A stretch of 64,000 nucleotides of DNA from Roseobacter insulae (GCF_019375555.1 NZ_JAHXDN010000002.1:248001-312000), one strand, 5' to 3'; positions 1-9,909 are shown, counted from the stretch's first letter. Notes: generated by a model from the letters alone, not told the origin. Program-made: numbers and translations.

Positions 1-936
1 GATTTTTTCGAACTGCGGGATGCGGGTGGCGATGATCGGCCAGAACTTGTTTTCCCACAAGCCATGATCGGCCATGAAATCGTCATGCGCCACGGCCGGG
101 TCATCGTCCGGCGGGCCACCGGCAAGGTAGTACCGCCCATCGGTACGCATGTGCACCCCCGACGGGTCGATGGTCAGCGGCAGGTCGCGGTCCAGCGGAT
201 GCGCGGCGTCGAAGATGTAGGTGTAGCGCTTGCGTGGCTCGATGGGGATATCGAGGCCAGCCATCCGCGCGGTCAGCGCCCCGCGTGTGCCCGTCGCATT
301 GACAACAACTCCGCAGGTGACCGTGCCGCCCGTCTTCAGGGTGACCCCGGTGATCCGGTTGCCTGCGCGGGTGAGCCCCACAACTTCGTCGGCCACGTAT
401 TCCACGCCGTTTTTCCGCGCCATACGCTTGAACCAGTCAAACATCGTGCCGCCGTCGAAATAGCCCTCGTCGATCAGGTTGTGGTTTGCGCCCAGAATAT
501 CATCGAGCATGTAGAAGGGATAATCTGCGGCGATGTCATCAGCGGTCATGAATCGGGTTCCGGCCCCCAAACTGGCCTGCACTTTCTGGCTGTCCCGCAG
601 GGTCTGGGCGAATTCCGGGGTATCGGCCATGTACATGTAGCCGTAGCTTTGCAGCATCAGGTGCGGCACGTCAGGATCATCACCCATAAAGTGTCTGAAA
701 TTCTTTATGAATTCCGCGCCAAACTGCGACACGCCAATGTTCACCGCGTTGGAAAACTGCTGGCGGATGCAGCTGTTGGTATGGCTGGTACCGGCGAATT
801 CATACGTGGGGTCTTTTTCGACCACCAGCACGCGGCCGTCAAAGCCGGGCATCTGCGTCAGCCACCACGCCACGCTGGAGCCATAGATCGCCCCGCCGAT
901 GATGACGACATCATATGAATCGTGTTGGTGTGTCAT
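1..936 (-). CDS. FAD-dependent oxidoreductase, DAO family (C-terminus cut by window edge)
   Basis: The frame is open from an ATG at 936 (minus strand) to base 1, so the C-terminus lies outside the window. The N-terminus reads DVVIIGGAIYGSS, a Rossmann dinucleotide-binding fold with a GG-x(3)-G-type turn, followed by the acidic end of strand 2 (VLVVEKD). Further in are features of the DAO/sarcosine-oxidase group, such as VVNATGTRGA before the FAD-contacting region. Members oxidise secondary amines, D-amino acids or related substrates with FAD; the substrate cannot be told here. It is the last visible gene of a minus-strand run (APH-like kinase, HCCA-isomerase-like protein, this gene), with a gap of about 70 bases to the gene upstream of it. 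Confidence 0.8.
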   Translation of the reverse strand, partial: MTHQHDSYDVVIIGGAIYGSSVAWWLTQMPGFDGRVLVVEKDPTYEFAGTSHTNSCIRQQFSNAVNIGVSQFGAEFIKNFRHFMGDDPDVPHLMLQSYGYMYMADTPEFAQTLRDSQKVQASLGAGTRFMTADDIAADYPFYMLDDILGANHNLIDEGYFDGGTMFDWFKRMARKNGVEYVADEVVGLTRAGNRITGVTLKTGGTVTCGVVVNATGTRGALTARMAGLDIPIEPRKRYTYIFDAAHPLDRDLPLTIDPSGVHMRTDGRYYLAGGPPDDDPAVAHDDFMADHGLWENKFWPIIATRIPQFEKI

Positions 937-1005
937 GACATCCCCGCCCAAGTGGTCTTGCTTCTGGAACATGGCCGATACGGCTTCGTCAAGCCTTGTG
1001 ATCGC

Positions 1006-1617
1006 TCAGGTCGCGAAGGGCTGATCCAGCGCGCGGGCGACCATTTCCAGCCTGTCCTGACCGTAGAACATATCCCCCTCAACGAAATAGGTGGGGGAGC
1101 CCAGGACATTCCGGCGAATGGCGTCTGCGGTGTTGGCGTCATGCATTTGCTGAATCTCCGGGCTGCGGGCCATCTCCAGCAGCGCGGCACCATCCATGCC
1201 AAGGTCCGTTGCGATGTCCGAGAGGGTTTCTGGATCGGCCTGATCCGCATCGTCACGCCAATGGGCCTGTAGTATCGTCCGAGACAATGCGTCGGCGTCA
1301 AGCCCGGACGACTGTGCGGCAATGATCGCACCGTTCCCCAGCGCGAGCGGACTGTCATGATACCGCGGGCGTCTTTTGATCCACGGAAGATCGCGGTATT
1401 CTGCCCACCGCATGATCTCGCGGCCAAAGTAATAGGCTTTGTGCGCCTTGGACCGCTGTTTGAAAGGCGTGCTGCCCGCCGCGACCATCACCGGGTCGAG
1501 ATCGAACGGTCGGTGGATGACCGTGGCACCTTTCTCGGCAGCGATTTCCGCCAGCCGCCCCGCGCCCAGATACGCAAAGACGGAGTGGCAGGCGTAGAAA
1601 TACTCAATGGTTTTCAA
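1006..1617 (-). CDS. 2-hydroxychromene-2-carboxylate isomerase-like (DsbA/GST-kappa family)
   Basis: 203 residues with a thioredoxin-like fold plus helical insert, as in HCCA isomerases and kappa-class GSTs. The N-terminal strand EYFYACHSVFAYL places a serine (Ser12) where the catalytic or glutathione-activating Ser of the family sits. The C-terminal block GSPTYFVEGDMFYGQDRLE is the family hallmark (cis-Pro loop then the FYGQDRL motif). HCCA isomerase acts with glutathione in naphthalene catabolism, but many homologues have other, unknown substrates, and no naphthalene genes are nearby. It sits 4 bases downstream of the APH-like kinase gene and is probably co-transcribed with it. Confidence 0.82.
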   Translation of the reverse strand: MKTIEYFYACHSVFAYLGAGRLAEIAAEKGATVIHRPFDLDPVMVAAGSTPFKQRSKAHKAYYFGREIMRWAEYRDLPWIKRRPRYHDSPLALGNGAIIAAQSSGLDADALSRTILQAHWRDDADQADPETLSDIATDLGMDGAALLEMARSPEIQQMHDANTADAIRRNVLGSPTYFVEGDMFYGQDRLEMVARALDQPFAT

Positions 1618-1621
1618 TGGC

Positions 1622-2641
1622 TCATCCTTCCTGTGCCAGCGCGCGCGCGTCCTTGGCCATCAGGGCAATGACGTCACGCAAGCGACCTGTATCTTTCGGG
1701 TTTGACGCGTTCCCTTCCAGCCCGCGCCGCAACACCCCTTGCAAAATCGCCAGCAGACGGAAGTAGGAGAACACAACATAGAAATTCCAGTTGTCCGGTT
1801 TCGGGATGCCGCGGCGGTCACAGTAGGCGGCTACATAACTGTCTTCGTCCGGCAGACCCTGCGCTGCGCGGTTCACACCGCCGAGACCCCGGAAGTGCCC
1901 CGCGTGCGGCAAACGCCAATGCATGCATTGATACGCAAGGTCCGCGAGCGGATGACCCAGCGTGCTGAGCTCCCAGTCCAGCACCGCTACAACCTCTTCG
2001 CGATCCGGGGCAAAGATCATGTTATCGATACGAAAATCGCCGTGTACGATACTGCCGGCGCCATCGTCCTCCACCATGTGTTTGGCCAGCCACTCCATCA
2101 GCCACTCGGCGTCTGGCAGGGTATCCGTCGCCGTGTCGCGATACTGACCAGACCAGCGGGCGACCTGCCGGGCAAAGTAATTCCCGGGCCTGCCGAAGTC
2201 CGCCAGACCTACGGTTGCGGGGTCAACGTCGTGCAGCGCGGCCAATACAGCGTTCATCGCGTCATAGATGCGGCTGCGCGCCCCGCGATCCAGTTCCGGC
2301 AGCGCCGGGTCCCAGAAAATGCGCCCTTCAACCATTTGCATGACCATGAACTGTGTGCCCATCGGTGTGTCATCTCCTGACAGGTGACAGGTTTCCGGCA
2401 CCGGGACACTGGTTCCCGCAAGAGCTGTCATCACCCGGTATTCACGATCAACCGCATGGGCGGATTTCAGCAGTTTGCCCGGGGGTTTCGCCCGCAAGAC
2501 ATAGGACCGCGCACCGCTGGTGATCTTGTAGGTCGGGTTGGATTGGCCGTCGGTGAACTTGGTGATGTCATCAAGCGTGCCAAAGCCCGCCACGTGTCGC
2601 GCCAGATAGGATTCAAGCGCGCCCCGATCATACTCGTGCAT
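1622..2641 (-). CDS. APH-family phosphotransferase (ACAD10/11- and LvaA-like kinase)
   Basis: 339 residues with an aminoglycoside-phosphotransferase/choline-kinase fold. Motifs: the N-lobe segment GQSNPTYKI (nucleotide loop), the catalytic loop [13 protein letters not shown] (Brenner HGDxxxxN type, catalytic Asp), and [18 protein letters not shown] (metal-binding Asp). This subgroup is usually found beside or fused to acyl-CoA dehydrogenases rather than acting on antibiotics; relatives phosphorylate 4-hydroxyacyl-CoA. Here it is divergent from an ACAD gene with about 100 bases between starts, which supports that role. The ATG at 2641 is preceded by AAGGAA. It heads the minus-strand run that continues into the isomerase-like and FAD oxidoreductase genes. 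Confidence 0.87.
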   Translation of the reverse strand: MHEYDRGALESYLARHVAGFGTLDDITKFTDGQSNPTYKITSGARSYVLRAKPPGKLLKSAHAVDREYRVMTALAGTSVPVPETCHLSGDDTPMGTQFMVMQMVEGRIFWDPALPELDRGARSRIYDAMNAVLAALHDVDPATVGLADFGRPGNYFARQVARWSGQYRDTATDTLPDAEWLMEWLAKHMVEDDGAGSIVHGDFRIDNMIFAPDREEVVAVLDWELSTLGHPLADLAYQCMHWRLPHAGHFRGLGGVNRAAQGLPDEDSYVAAYCDRRGIPKPDNWNFYVVFSYFRLLAILQGVLRRGLEGNASNPKDTGRLRDVIALMAKDARALAQEG

Positions 2642-2743
2642 GGCGAATTCCTTCCCGGCCCATGGACAATTCCCGGTGATCTAAGCAAGTCTGCAGCGGC
2701 GGGGAAAGCCCCGATTGCCATCAGGGAGATTTACGGCGTGGAT

Positions 2744-3973
2744 ATGAATTTTGGCATGACGGAGAAGAACCGTGACCTTCTGGAGCGCGTGGCGGCAATG
2801 ATCCGGGACGAGGTCATGCCGATGGAGGCAGAGTATCACGCGGAAATCGATCAGGGCGACCGCTGGCAATATACCGAGCGGCAGGCGGAGATCCTCGAAG
2901 GGCTGAAGGCCAAGGCCAAGGCGGCGGGTCTGTGGAATTTCTGGCTGACCGATTCCGAAAAGGGATTCGGACTGACCACCGTGGAATATGCCTATTTCGC
3001 CGAAGAGATGGGAAAAACGCCCCTGGCGGCAGAAGTGTTCAACTGCTCGGCCCCCGATACCGGCAACATGGAGGTGTTCGAGCGCTACGGCTCGCAGGCG
3101 ATGAAGGATCAATGGCTGGCGCGGCTGCTGGCGGGCGACATCCGCTCAGCCTATCTGATGACGGAACCGGAGGTCGCGTCGTCCGACGCGACCAACATTG
3201 CGATGGCATGCGTGCGCGATGGAGACACCTATGTTCTGAATGGCGAGAAATACTGGGCGTCCGGCGCGGGCGATCCGCGCTGTGCCGTCTATATCGTGAT
3301 GGTGCGCACCGGCGCTGACACCGCGCCGAAACACCAACGCCATTCCATGATCGTGGTCGATGCGGCCACGCCCGGCATCGAAATCCTGCGCCCGATGCAT
3401 GTCTTTGGTCACGATGATGCGCCGCACGGGCATATGCACATCCGCTTTTCTGATGTGCGCGTTCCGGCAGACAACATGCTGCTTGGCGAGGGACGCGGTT
3501 TTGAAATCGCGCAGGGAAGGCTTGGGCCGGGACGGATTCACCATTGCATGCGATCGGTCGGGCAGGCGGAAGCGGCGCTGGAGCTGATGTGCCGCCGGTC
3601 GCTGCAAAAGGAGGCTTTTGGCAAGCCGCTGGCCCAATTGGGCGCTAACTACGACATTATCGCCGAGGCGCGGATCGAAATCGAGCAGGCGCGGCTGTTG
3701 TGTCTCAAGGCCGCCTGGATGATGGACCAGGGCGACCCGCGTGCAGCCGCCCCGTGGATTTCGCAGATCAAGGTGGTGGCGCCGCGCATGGCGCTGAAGG
3801 TGATCGACGAGGCAATGCAGATGTATGGCGGGCAAGGCATCAGCCAGGATACGCCCCTGGCCATGGCATGGACATGGCAGCGTGCCTTGCGGTTTGCCGA
3901 TGGCCCGGACGCGGTGCACCGCAGGCAGGTCGCGCGTGCGGAATTACGCAAACACACGCAGGAGAAAGTGTGA
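2744..3973 (+). CDS. acyl-CoA dehydrogenase family protein, ACAD10/11-like
   Basis: About 409 residues: N-terminal helical domain, central beta domain (YLMTEPEVASSDATN, flavin/substrate contact), and C-terminal helical domain ending with MYGGQGISQDTPLA. The late motif FADGPDAVHRRQ matches the ADGPDEVH motif of the ACAD10/11 group, in which Asp stands where classical acyl-CoA dehydrogenases carry the catalytic Glu. The frame is open much further upstream (from about 2384), but family similarity begins at the MNFGMTEKN start (2744). An in-frame GTG at 2738, nine bases after AGGGAG, is an alternative start. Divergent from the APH-like kinase gene, its likely functional partner. Confidence 0.88.
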   Translation: MNFGMTEKNRDLLERVAAMIRDEVMPMEAEYHAEIDQGDRWQYTERQAEILEGLKAKAKAAGLWNFWLTDSEKGFGLTTVEYAYFAEEMGKTPLAAEVFNCSAPDTGNMEVFERYGSQAMKDQWLARLLAGDIRSAYLMTEPEVASSDATNIAMACVRDGDTYVLNGEKYWASGAGDPRCAVYIVMVRTGADTAPKHQRHSMIVVDAATPGIEILRPMHVFGHDDAPHGHMHIRFSDVRVPADNMLLGEGRGFEIAQGRLGPGRIHHCMRSVGQAEAALELMCRRSLQKEAFGKPLAQLGANYDIIAEARIEIEQARLLCLKAAWMMDQGDPRAAAPWISQIKVVAPRMALKVIDEAMQMYGGQGISQDTPLAMAWTWQRALRFADGPDAVHRRQVARAELRKHTQEKV

Positions 3974-4428
3974 CCGCTTGCTGACGCCCGGTCGCGATAT
4001 TGCTGTAGCGTCGCTTGCTCGCGGCCCCGCGCAGACGCAAGGCCTGCCGGTGGCTTGGCTGGCGCGCCTATACCAATGTGGACGGTCCTAAGGCTCTTGT
4101 ACCGACGACGATGACTTTCAGACGAACGCCGTGGGCTGACAAAAAAGGGCACCTAGCAGCCTTGGACGGAACCGATTCCGAAACGCCGCTGTACAGGTAT
4201 CTGGGGCGCGGGGAGGGCAGGCGCGCCGCGTGGCGATTTCATCGCTGTTCGCCGCGAAAGTACGTGAATCTTTGGTGAATAGTCGTCATTAATCAAAATT
4301 TGAGCATGATAATGCGAGAATAATGGTGTTATTGATGCATAAAGACAAGCGTGTGTTTGGTCGGCACAGCATCGATAATGTCAGAAACCGCCCCAACGAG
4401 TCGTTTTTTGAATTGAGCGGCCGGGCAA
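3974..4428. other. intergenic stretch, no gene recognised
   Basis: Between the ACAD gene and the confidently homologous part of the M19 gene. I see no conserved coding frame and no tRNA-like fold. The last 60 bases before 4323 are AT-rich compared with the surroundings, so a promoter for the downstream operon is likely here, but no convincing -35/-10 pair can be assigned. The M19 frame is open back to 4323; the extra 35 residues this would add do not resemble the family. Confidence 0.5.
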
Positions 4429-5429
4429 TGTCTTTCATGGTGCCGGCCATGCGCACTCCTCTCATCGACAATCTGCAATACGCCAATTTCTCGCCCCGGA
4501 TCTTTGCCCAGATGCGCGAGGGAGGCGTTGACGCGGTCCATGTCACGATCGCCTATCACGAATCCTTTCGCGAGATGGTGCTCAACCTGGAAAGGTGGAA
4601 CCGTTGGTTCGAAGATCATCCCGATCTGATCATCAGGGGCACGACCAGCGCGGATGTAACCCGCGCGCAGGAAACCAACCGTACGGCCATCTTCTTCGGC
4701 TTCCAAAACCCCAGCCCCATCGAAGACGACATCGGTCTGGTGGAGATTTGTCACCAGCTGGGTATCCGTTTCATGCAGCTGACCTACAACAACCAGTCAT
4801 TGCTCGCGACGGGGTGTTACGAGGAGGAAGACACTGGCCTGACCCGCATGGGCAAGCAGGTGGTGACCGAGATGAACCGCGTTGGCATGGTTGTTGACAT
4901 GTCGCATTCAGCCGAACGCTCGACCCTGGAAGCTATAGAGCACTCTAGCCGCCCCATCGCGATCACCCATGCCAACCCGCATTGGTGGCACGCTGCCTTG
5001 CGCAACAAGTCGGATACGGTCTTGTCGGCCCTGACGCAGGCAGGTGGCATGCTGGGCTTTTCGATGTACCCGCATCATCTGGCGGGCGGCGGCGCTTGCA
5101 CGCTGGAAAGTTTCTGCGCGATGATCGCCGAGGCCGCGCGGCGTTACGGCGCGCAGAACCTCGGGATCGGATCGGATCTCTGTCAGGATCAGCCCGATAG
5201 TGTCGTGGAGTGGATGCGGGTCGGGCGGTGGTCCAAGGTCATCGACTACGGCGAAGGGTCTGCGTCGAATGCCGGGTTCCCCCCGATGCCGAGCTGGTTT
5301 GTCGATAACCGTGATTTCTCCAACATCCGCACAGGCTTGACGGAACAGGGTTTGAGCACAGCCGAGGTTGACGGTATCATGGGCGGCAACTGGCACCGGT
5401 TTTATTCCGAGAGTTTTGCCCCGCTATGA
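4429..5429 (+). CDS. M19 (membrane dipeptidase)-like protein with atypical metal site
   Basis: TIM-barrel amidohydrolase of the renal-dipeptidase family (peptidase M19). Recognisable blocks are IRFMQLTYNNQSL, VVDMSHSAERS, PIAITHANPHWW and LGIGSDLCQDQ. These supply the two histidines of the beta-metal site and the C-terminal Asp. The N-terminal HxD pair is replaced (IDNLQYANFS instead of the usual DGHNDL), and the bridging Glu region reads GFQNPSP with Gln. Activity as a classical dinuclear zinc dipeptidase is therefore doubtful. The start is uncertain: ATG codons at 4323, 4335, 4429 and 4450 are in frame, and similarity begins near 4450. First gene of a coupled three-gene operon; its TGA overlaps the next ATG. 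Confidence 0.8.
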
Positions 5430-7078
5430 AGGATTTCAAGCCCATTCCTCAGGCGCCGCTGCGCCCACCGGCCGAGGTGATGCGCCTGTCACGGATGGGC
5501 TCGATGTTTCCGACGCGGCTGTCCTTCCTGCGCACGCTCACGCGGTTTCTGGCCGCGGAGAAGGCGAAAGTTACATGCCACGCCTGGCGGATGTGTCCGG
5601 AGGGATACGGCCATGCGGTCTATTGCATAAGCCTTGGGGGCTATACCTACTCGCTGGTTGCCGTATCGACGCAACTGGCGCCCGAAGATCGCACGGACCG
5701 GGTGATCGCGACCGCGTGGGACACGGCATATGTGCTGTACGACGGCGTGCCGGATGATGATGAAATTGCACGGATTTGCGCCACCGCCCCGCAACAGGAA
5801 GCCGCGCGGTTCACCGACCGTGATCTGGTGTTAAGCCGGGCCAACAAATCCGTCAGGTTGTTTTCCCATGTCGTGACGCGGCTGCGCGCGGGGGCGCAAC
5901 CGGACGCACAGATGATACGCGACATCGGCTACCTGATGCGCACGACCGCCGTCTACGGCAACGGCAAATTCGGGATCGCCGACCGCGCCTGCATCGACAC
6001 CCGCCCCGGGCTGTCCGGCCCTTTCATGGCAGAGATGCTGACGGTCTGGCTGATCCGTCATTTCACGCATGATCTGGTAGAGCACGTCGGGCAGGGACGG
6101 CTTGACCGACGCCTGAAACGTCATTTGGGGATCGGTAATTCGACAGGATTGGGGATGGCGCCGTTTCTGGTCAACCACCCGATTTTAATGAACAATTGGA
6201 TGCTGGCGCGCGAAACGGCGCTGGCCCGCGTCCGGGCTGTGGCGAAGCTGGAACCGGAGCAGTGTCAACGGCTGATCGCACTGGGTGACCGGGCCCAGCA
6301 TCACTTGCGCGAATGGCATGTTCCCGACCCCGCGCATCAGGTGCGGATCACGGCGCTGTGCACCGCGTGGGATGCGGTGTGTGACTGGATGACCCCCGAC
6401 ACCCTGTCCGGGGAGTATGCGATTGCCGCCTTGCTCGATTGGTCGCGGGATCAAAGCGTGGATGTTCAGGAACTTCTGGTAGCTTTGGTCATCGAGCCAT
6501 TTTCGGAGCTGGTGGATGGTCTGACCGACTGTATGGCGGATCCGGTGGGGCTCAGAGGCGCGATGCTCAGCGACATGCAGGCGGTCAGGGCGGCGCTGGA
6601 GGCTGCCTTTGGCTGGGCGCTGGAGCCTGATTACGCGGCACAGGAACAGTGCCGCCAATTCTGGTACGTGAGCGAGGCCAAACAAGAGCCGCGCCTTGGC
6701 GACAGGTTCGGGGAGGCGGGGGCCGATCTCGAAAGCCCGTTGGATATTGCGCGTCGTATCAAGGCGTTACACTGTGACCTGCCCGAGAGCGACATAGATA
6801 TCTGCGATTTTCTGGAGGCTTATCCCCAGCATATGCTTGCGGTCAGCCGGGTGGCGCTCTCGGTGCATTTTCCCTACGCCGAAATTCAGGACAACCTGAT
6901 TTCCGAGACATGCCTGCCCATTGATATGCTGCGCTGCAAGCTATCGTTCTTCGGGGCGTCCAAGTTCGATCCGAAGTCAGACCGCTGGACGCGGATCACG
7001 CTCTGTCAGGGCGCGCCGCTGGCGGACGAGTTGCACGAGCGGGCTGATGACTGGTGGCTGCCGGTGTTCGGGCAATGA
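5426..7078 (+). CDS. conserved protein of unknown function, 550 aa
   Basis: The start overlaps the preceding stop as ATGA, and its own stop overlaps the next start in the same way, so all three genes should be made together. I do not recognise a known domain. The protein is predicted soluble and mostly helical, with no signal peptide or clear membrane segment. It has several aromatic/Cys-containing patches (VTCHAWRMCPEGYGHAVYC near the N-terminus; LSVHFPYAEIQDNLISETC near the C-terminus). The N-terminal Cys/His pattern could bind metal or a cofactor, but this is speculation. Codon use looks like that of neighbouring genes. Confidence 0.7.
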   Translation: MKDFKPIPQAPLRPPAEVMRLSRMGSMFPTRLSFLRTLTRFLAAEKAKVTCHAWRMCPEGYGHAVYCISLGGYTYSLVAVSTQLAPEDRTDRVIATAWDTAYVLYDGVPDDDEIARICATAPQQEAARFTDRDLVLSRANKSVRLFSHVVTRLRAGAQPDAQMIRDIGYLMRTTAVYGNGKFGIADRACIDTRPGLSGPFMAEMLTVWLIRHFTHDLVEHVGQGRLDRRLKRHLGIGNSTGLGMAPFLVNHPILMNNWMLARETALARVRAVAKLEPEQCQRLIALGDRAQHHLREWHVPDPAHQVRITALCTAWDAVCDWMTPDTLSGEYAIAALLDWSRDQSVDVQELLVALVIEPFSELVDGLTDCMADPVGLRGAMLSDMQAVRAALEAAFGWALEPDYAAQEQCRQFWYVSEAKQEPRLGDRFGEAGADLESPLDIARRIKALHCDLPESDIDICDFLEAYPQHMLAVSRVALSVHFPYAEIQDNLISETCLPIDMLRCKLSFFGASKFDPKSDRWTRITLCQGAPLADELHERADDWWLPVFGQ

Positions 7079-7578
7079 GCTACTCGGCGGCCGAAATCTC
7101 CGCTCTTGCGACCAAAGCCGCGCGCGGTGCCGGGGCACCGCCCGAGCAGGCGGCACGGTTCGGGCGTGCCAGCGTAGTGCATCTTGCTCAGAACCGCGCG
7201 GTGGAGATGCTGACAGATGCGCTCGACGCGCTGCCGGGCGGGGTCATTCTATGGGCGCCTCTCGCGGTCGATCGGGCGCTGTCATCGCTGGCGGACGATC
7301 CAGCAGGCGCGCGCGTGGAAGCCCGGGGCCACCCGGCGCTGGTGCAAAGCTATCTCGAAGCCTCGCCCCATGGCATCGTGATCGAACGGGTGGACACGGA
7401 TGCCTTCGATATCTCGGTCACTGCAGCGGCAACCGGCACTTCCGTCCCGCCGGTGCGCCTGTCGGACTGTGACCGTTGTATCGCGGTGATGACGACGCTT
7501 GCGGCGCGCACGTTCGTGCCGGAAAGCGCCGCCTCCCGTCTTGGGGGGGCAGGTGCGGGGCTGACCGACAACGACTGA
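7075..7578 (+). CDS. DUF3726-like protein
   Basis: 167 residues, starting at the ATG that overlaps the upstream stop (ATGA at 7075); an in-frame ATG at 7054 would lie inside the previous gene. The N-terminal pattern SYSAAEISALATKAARGAGAP resembles DUF3726 proteins, which I recall mainly from marine alphaproteobacteria; function unknown. No signal peptide or membrane segment. A Cys pair in SDCDRCIAVM is notable. It closes the operon with the M19-like and 550-residue genes and converges with truA, leaving only about 35 bases between stops. Confidence 0.6.
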   Translation: MSYSAAEISALATKAARGAGAPPEQAARFGRASVVHLAQNRAVEMLTDALDALPGGVILWAPLAVDRALSSLADDPAGARVEARGHPALVQSYLEASPHGIVIERVDTDAFDISVTAAATGTSVPPVRLSDCDRCIAVMTTLAARTFVPESAASRLGGAGAGLTDND

Positions 7579-7612
7579 CTTGCCGCCAGCCGGGGCCCCC
7601 GATGTCGACAGT

Positions 7613-8380
7613 TCAGCCGAAGGGGTCACCTTCATACGTTACGTGGGCCAGATAAAGGCCCTGCGGCGGGCACACGGGTCCGCAGGCGCCGCGATCGCGT
7701 GCCGCAAGCGCCCCGGCCACTTGTTCGGCTGTCCACGATCCGGCGCCGACACGCTCCAGCGTGCCGACGAAACTGCGCACCTGATTGTGCAGAAAGGACC
7801 GCGCCCGCACATCGAAATGCATCTCGGGGCCATGCCGGGTGTCGACCCGCGTTATGTCGAGCCGGTCGAGGGTCTTCACCGGGCTGTCGGCCTGGCAGAT
7901 CGTTGACCGGAATGTCGTGAAGTCGTGCCGCCCGACGAGATGTGCGGCCGCGGCCTGCATCGCGCCGATGTCGAGGTCGTGTTTGACCTGCCAGACGAGG
8001 CCATCCTGATGGGTTGCGGGCGCGCGGCGCATCAGGATGCGAAACAGGTACTGGCGTTGCAATGCGGAAAAACGCGCGTGCCAGTCATCTGCCACCGCTG
8101 CACAGCCGACAATGGCGACCGGGGCCGGTTTCAGGTGGTAGTTCAGGGCTTCGCAGAGCCGGAAAGGCTCCCATGTGCCGTCCATATCGCAATGCGCGAC
8201 CTGTCCAAGGGCATGTACACCGGCGTCGGTGCGTCCGGCCGCGGCGATGGTGTGCTCGCGGGGTTCCAGCTTTGCCAGCGCAGCCTCGATCCTGCCCTGA
8301 ACCGTGGCCTGATCTTTCTGACGCTGCCAACCGGCGAAGGGCGCGCCATGGTATTCGACTTTCAGGGCGTAGCGTGGCAT
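7613..8380 (-). CDS. truA: tRNA pseudouridine(38-40) synthase TruA
   Basis: 255 residues from [12 protein letters not shown]. The catalytic loop GRTDAGVHA carries the essential Asp (Asp52). The flavour of the family is also visible in [19 protein letters not shown] and the C-terminal [13 protein letters not shown]. The enzyme isomerises uridines 38, 39 and 40 in the anticodon arm of many tRNAs. The frame stays open 38 codons upstream to 8494, but similarity begins at 8380, so the shorter form is preferred. Divergent from ycjX with about 110 bases between starts. Confidence 0.95.
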   Translation of the reverse strand: MPRYALKVEYHGAPFAGWQRQKDQATVQGRIEAALAKLEPREHTIAAAGRTDAGVHALGQVAHCDMDGTWEPFRLCEALNYHLKPAPVAIVGCAAVADDWHARFSALQRQYLFRILMRRAPATHQDGLVWQVKHDLDIGAMQAAAAHLVGRHDFTTFRSTICQADSPVKTLDRLDITRVDTRHGPEMHFDVRARSFLHNQVRSFVGTLERVGAGSWTAEQVAGALAARDRGACGPVCPPQGLYLAHVTYEGDPFG

Positions 8381-8493
8381 GGCGCTGGCCCTAGCCTGTG
8401 CCGGGCTTTGCGTCAAATGGCTTTCTTGGGTCTGGCATGCCAGCCGCGCACGCTTTATGTATCTGCCAAAGAAATCGCAGGGGCAGTCAGGCA

Positions 8494-9909
8494 TTGGTCA
8501 TTTCTACACTCGCCGACACGGTGCTGCGCCAGATCGAGACGGTGCAGGATACGGTCACCGAGACCCTGTTCGAGCCGGTGATCCGTATCGGGGTGACCGG
8601 GCTGGCGCGATCGGGCAAGACGGTGTTCATCACCTCGCTGGTTGCCAATCTGATGGATCGCGGGCGGATGCCGCATCTGGTTGCGGCGGCGGAAAACCGG
8701 GTGGAGGCGGCCTTCCTGCAACCGCAACCCGACGACACGGTGCCCCGGTTCGATTTCGAAACACATTTGTCACAGCTGACGGCGCGTGACCCGCGTTGGC
8801 CTGACAGTACCCGCGCCGTTTCCGAGCTGCGGCTGTCCTTGCGGGTGCAGCGTGCGGGTCTTCTGGCGGGGCTGCAGGGCCCGCGGACGATTCATGTGGA
8901 TATCGTGGATTACCCTGGTGAGTGGCTGCTGGATCTGGCGCTGCTCGACAAGTCCTATGCGCAGTGGTCAAAGGATGTGCTGGCCCGCGTGTCTGACCGC
9001 AGGGAGGCGGAGGCGTATCGTGATCTCGCCGCAGCAACGGATGCGCATGCCAAGCTGGAAGAGCCACGGGCCAAGGCTCTTGCGGATGCATTCACCACGT
9101 ATCTTGGCGCCGCCCGGTATGCGGGGTTCTACGACTGCACGCCGGGGCGGTTTTTGTTGCCGGGAGATCTGGCGGGGTCTCCGGTGTTGACATTTGCGCC
9201 GCTTGCCGGCGACGGAACCGGGCCGCGCGGGTCTTTGCTGCGCGAAATGAACCGCCGGTATGAAGCCTATAAACGCGAGGTTGTGCGGCCGTTCTTTCGG
9301 GACCATTTCGCGCGGATTGACCGGCAGGTCGTGCTGGTCGATGCCCTGGGGGCGATCCACAGGGGGCCGCGCGCCGTGGAGGACATGCGCGGCGCGATGT
9401 CTGACATTCTGTCTGCCTTCCGGCCCGGGCGGAACGCCTTTCTGACCCAGTTGTTCCAGGGCAGGCGGGTCGAGAAGATCCTGTTCGCCGCGACCAAGGC
9501 GGACCATCTGCACCACAGCCAACACGGTAAACTGACCGCGATCATGCAGGCGCTGTTGCGCGGCGCGACGGATCGGGCGCGCTTTGCCGGGGCGGAAACA
9601 GCCGCGATGGCCATCGCATCGCTGCGCGCCACGACCGAAGAAACGGTGACCCACGAGGGCCAGACGCTCAATGTTGTCCGGGGCAGGTTGCTGCAGTCTG
9701 ACAAGCAGGCGGCCTTTTATCCCGGTGACCTGCCGGACGATCCGGGCCATCTGCTGGGACCGGCACAACAGGGCGCTGAAACATGGCTCGATCAGGATTA
9801 CCGTGTGATGAATTTCGCACCACAGCCACTTACTTTGCGGCCCGGCGATGGTCCGCCGCATATCCGGCTTGATAAGGCAGCCCAATTCCTTTTAGGGGAT
9901 AGGCTATGA
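8494..9909 (+). CDS. ycjX: YcjX family P-loop ATPase/GTPase (DUF463)
   Basis: Predicted 471 residues. Walker A GLARSGKT is near residue 36, in the phrase [20 protein letters not shown] typical of the family; [13 protein letters not shown] follows as switch/Walker B-like. YcjX is a stress-linked P-loop protein of unclear mechanism, usually encoded with YcjF. No ATG fits the conserved N-terminus; TTG at 8494, ten bases after AGGGG, gives a start that matches homologue length. The stop overlaps the start of the GNAT gene (ATGA), and ycjF follows that, so these three form one operon. Confidence 0.88.
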   Translation: MVISTLADTVLRQIETVQDTVTETLFEPVIRIGVTGLARSGKTVFITSLVANLMDRGRMPHLVAAAENRVEAAFLQPQPDDTVPRFDFETHLSQLTARDPRWPDSTRAVSELRLSLRVQRAGLLAGLQGPRTIHVDIVDYPGEWLLDLALLDKSYAQWSKDVLARVSDRREAEAYRDLAAATDAHAKLEEPRAKALADAFTTYLGAARYAGFYDCTPGRFLLPGDLAGSPVLTFAPLAGDGTGPRGSLLREMNRRYEAYKREVVRPFFRDHFARIDRQVVLVDALGAIHRGPRAVEDMRGAMSDILSAFRPGRNAFLTQLFQGRRVEKILFAATKADHLHHSQHGKLTAIMQALLRGATDRARFAGAETAAMAIASLRATTEETVTHEGQTLNVVRGRLLQSDKQAAFYPGDLPDDPGHLLGPAQQGAETWLDQDYRVMNFAPQPLTLRPGDGPPHIRLDKAAQFLLGDRL

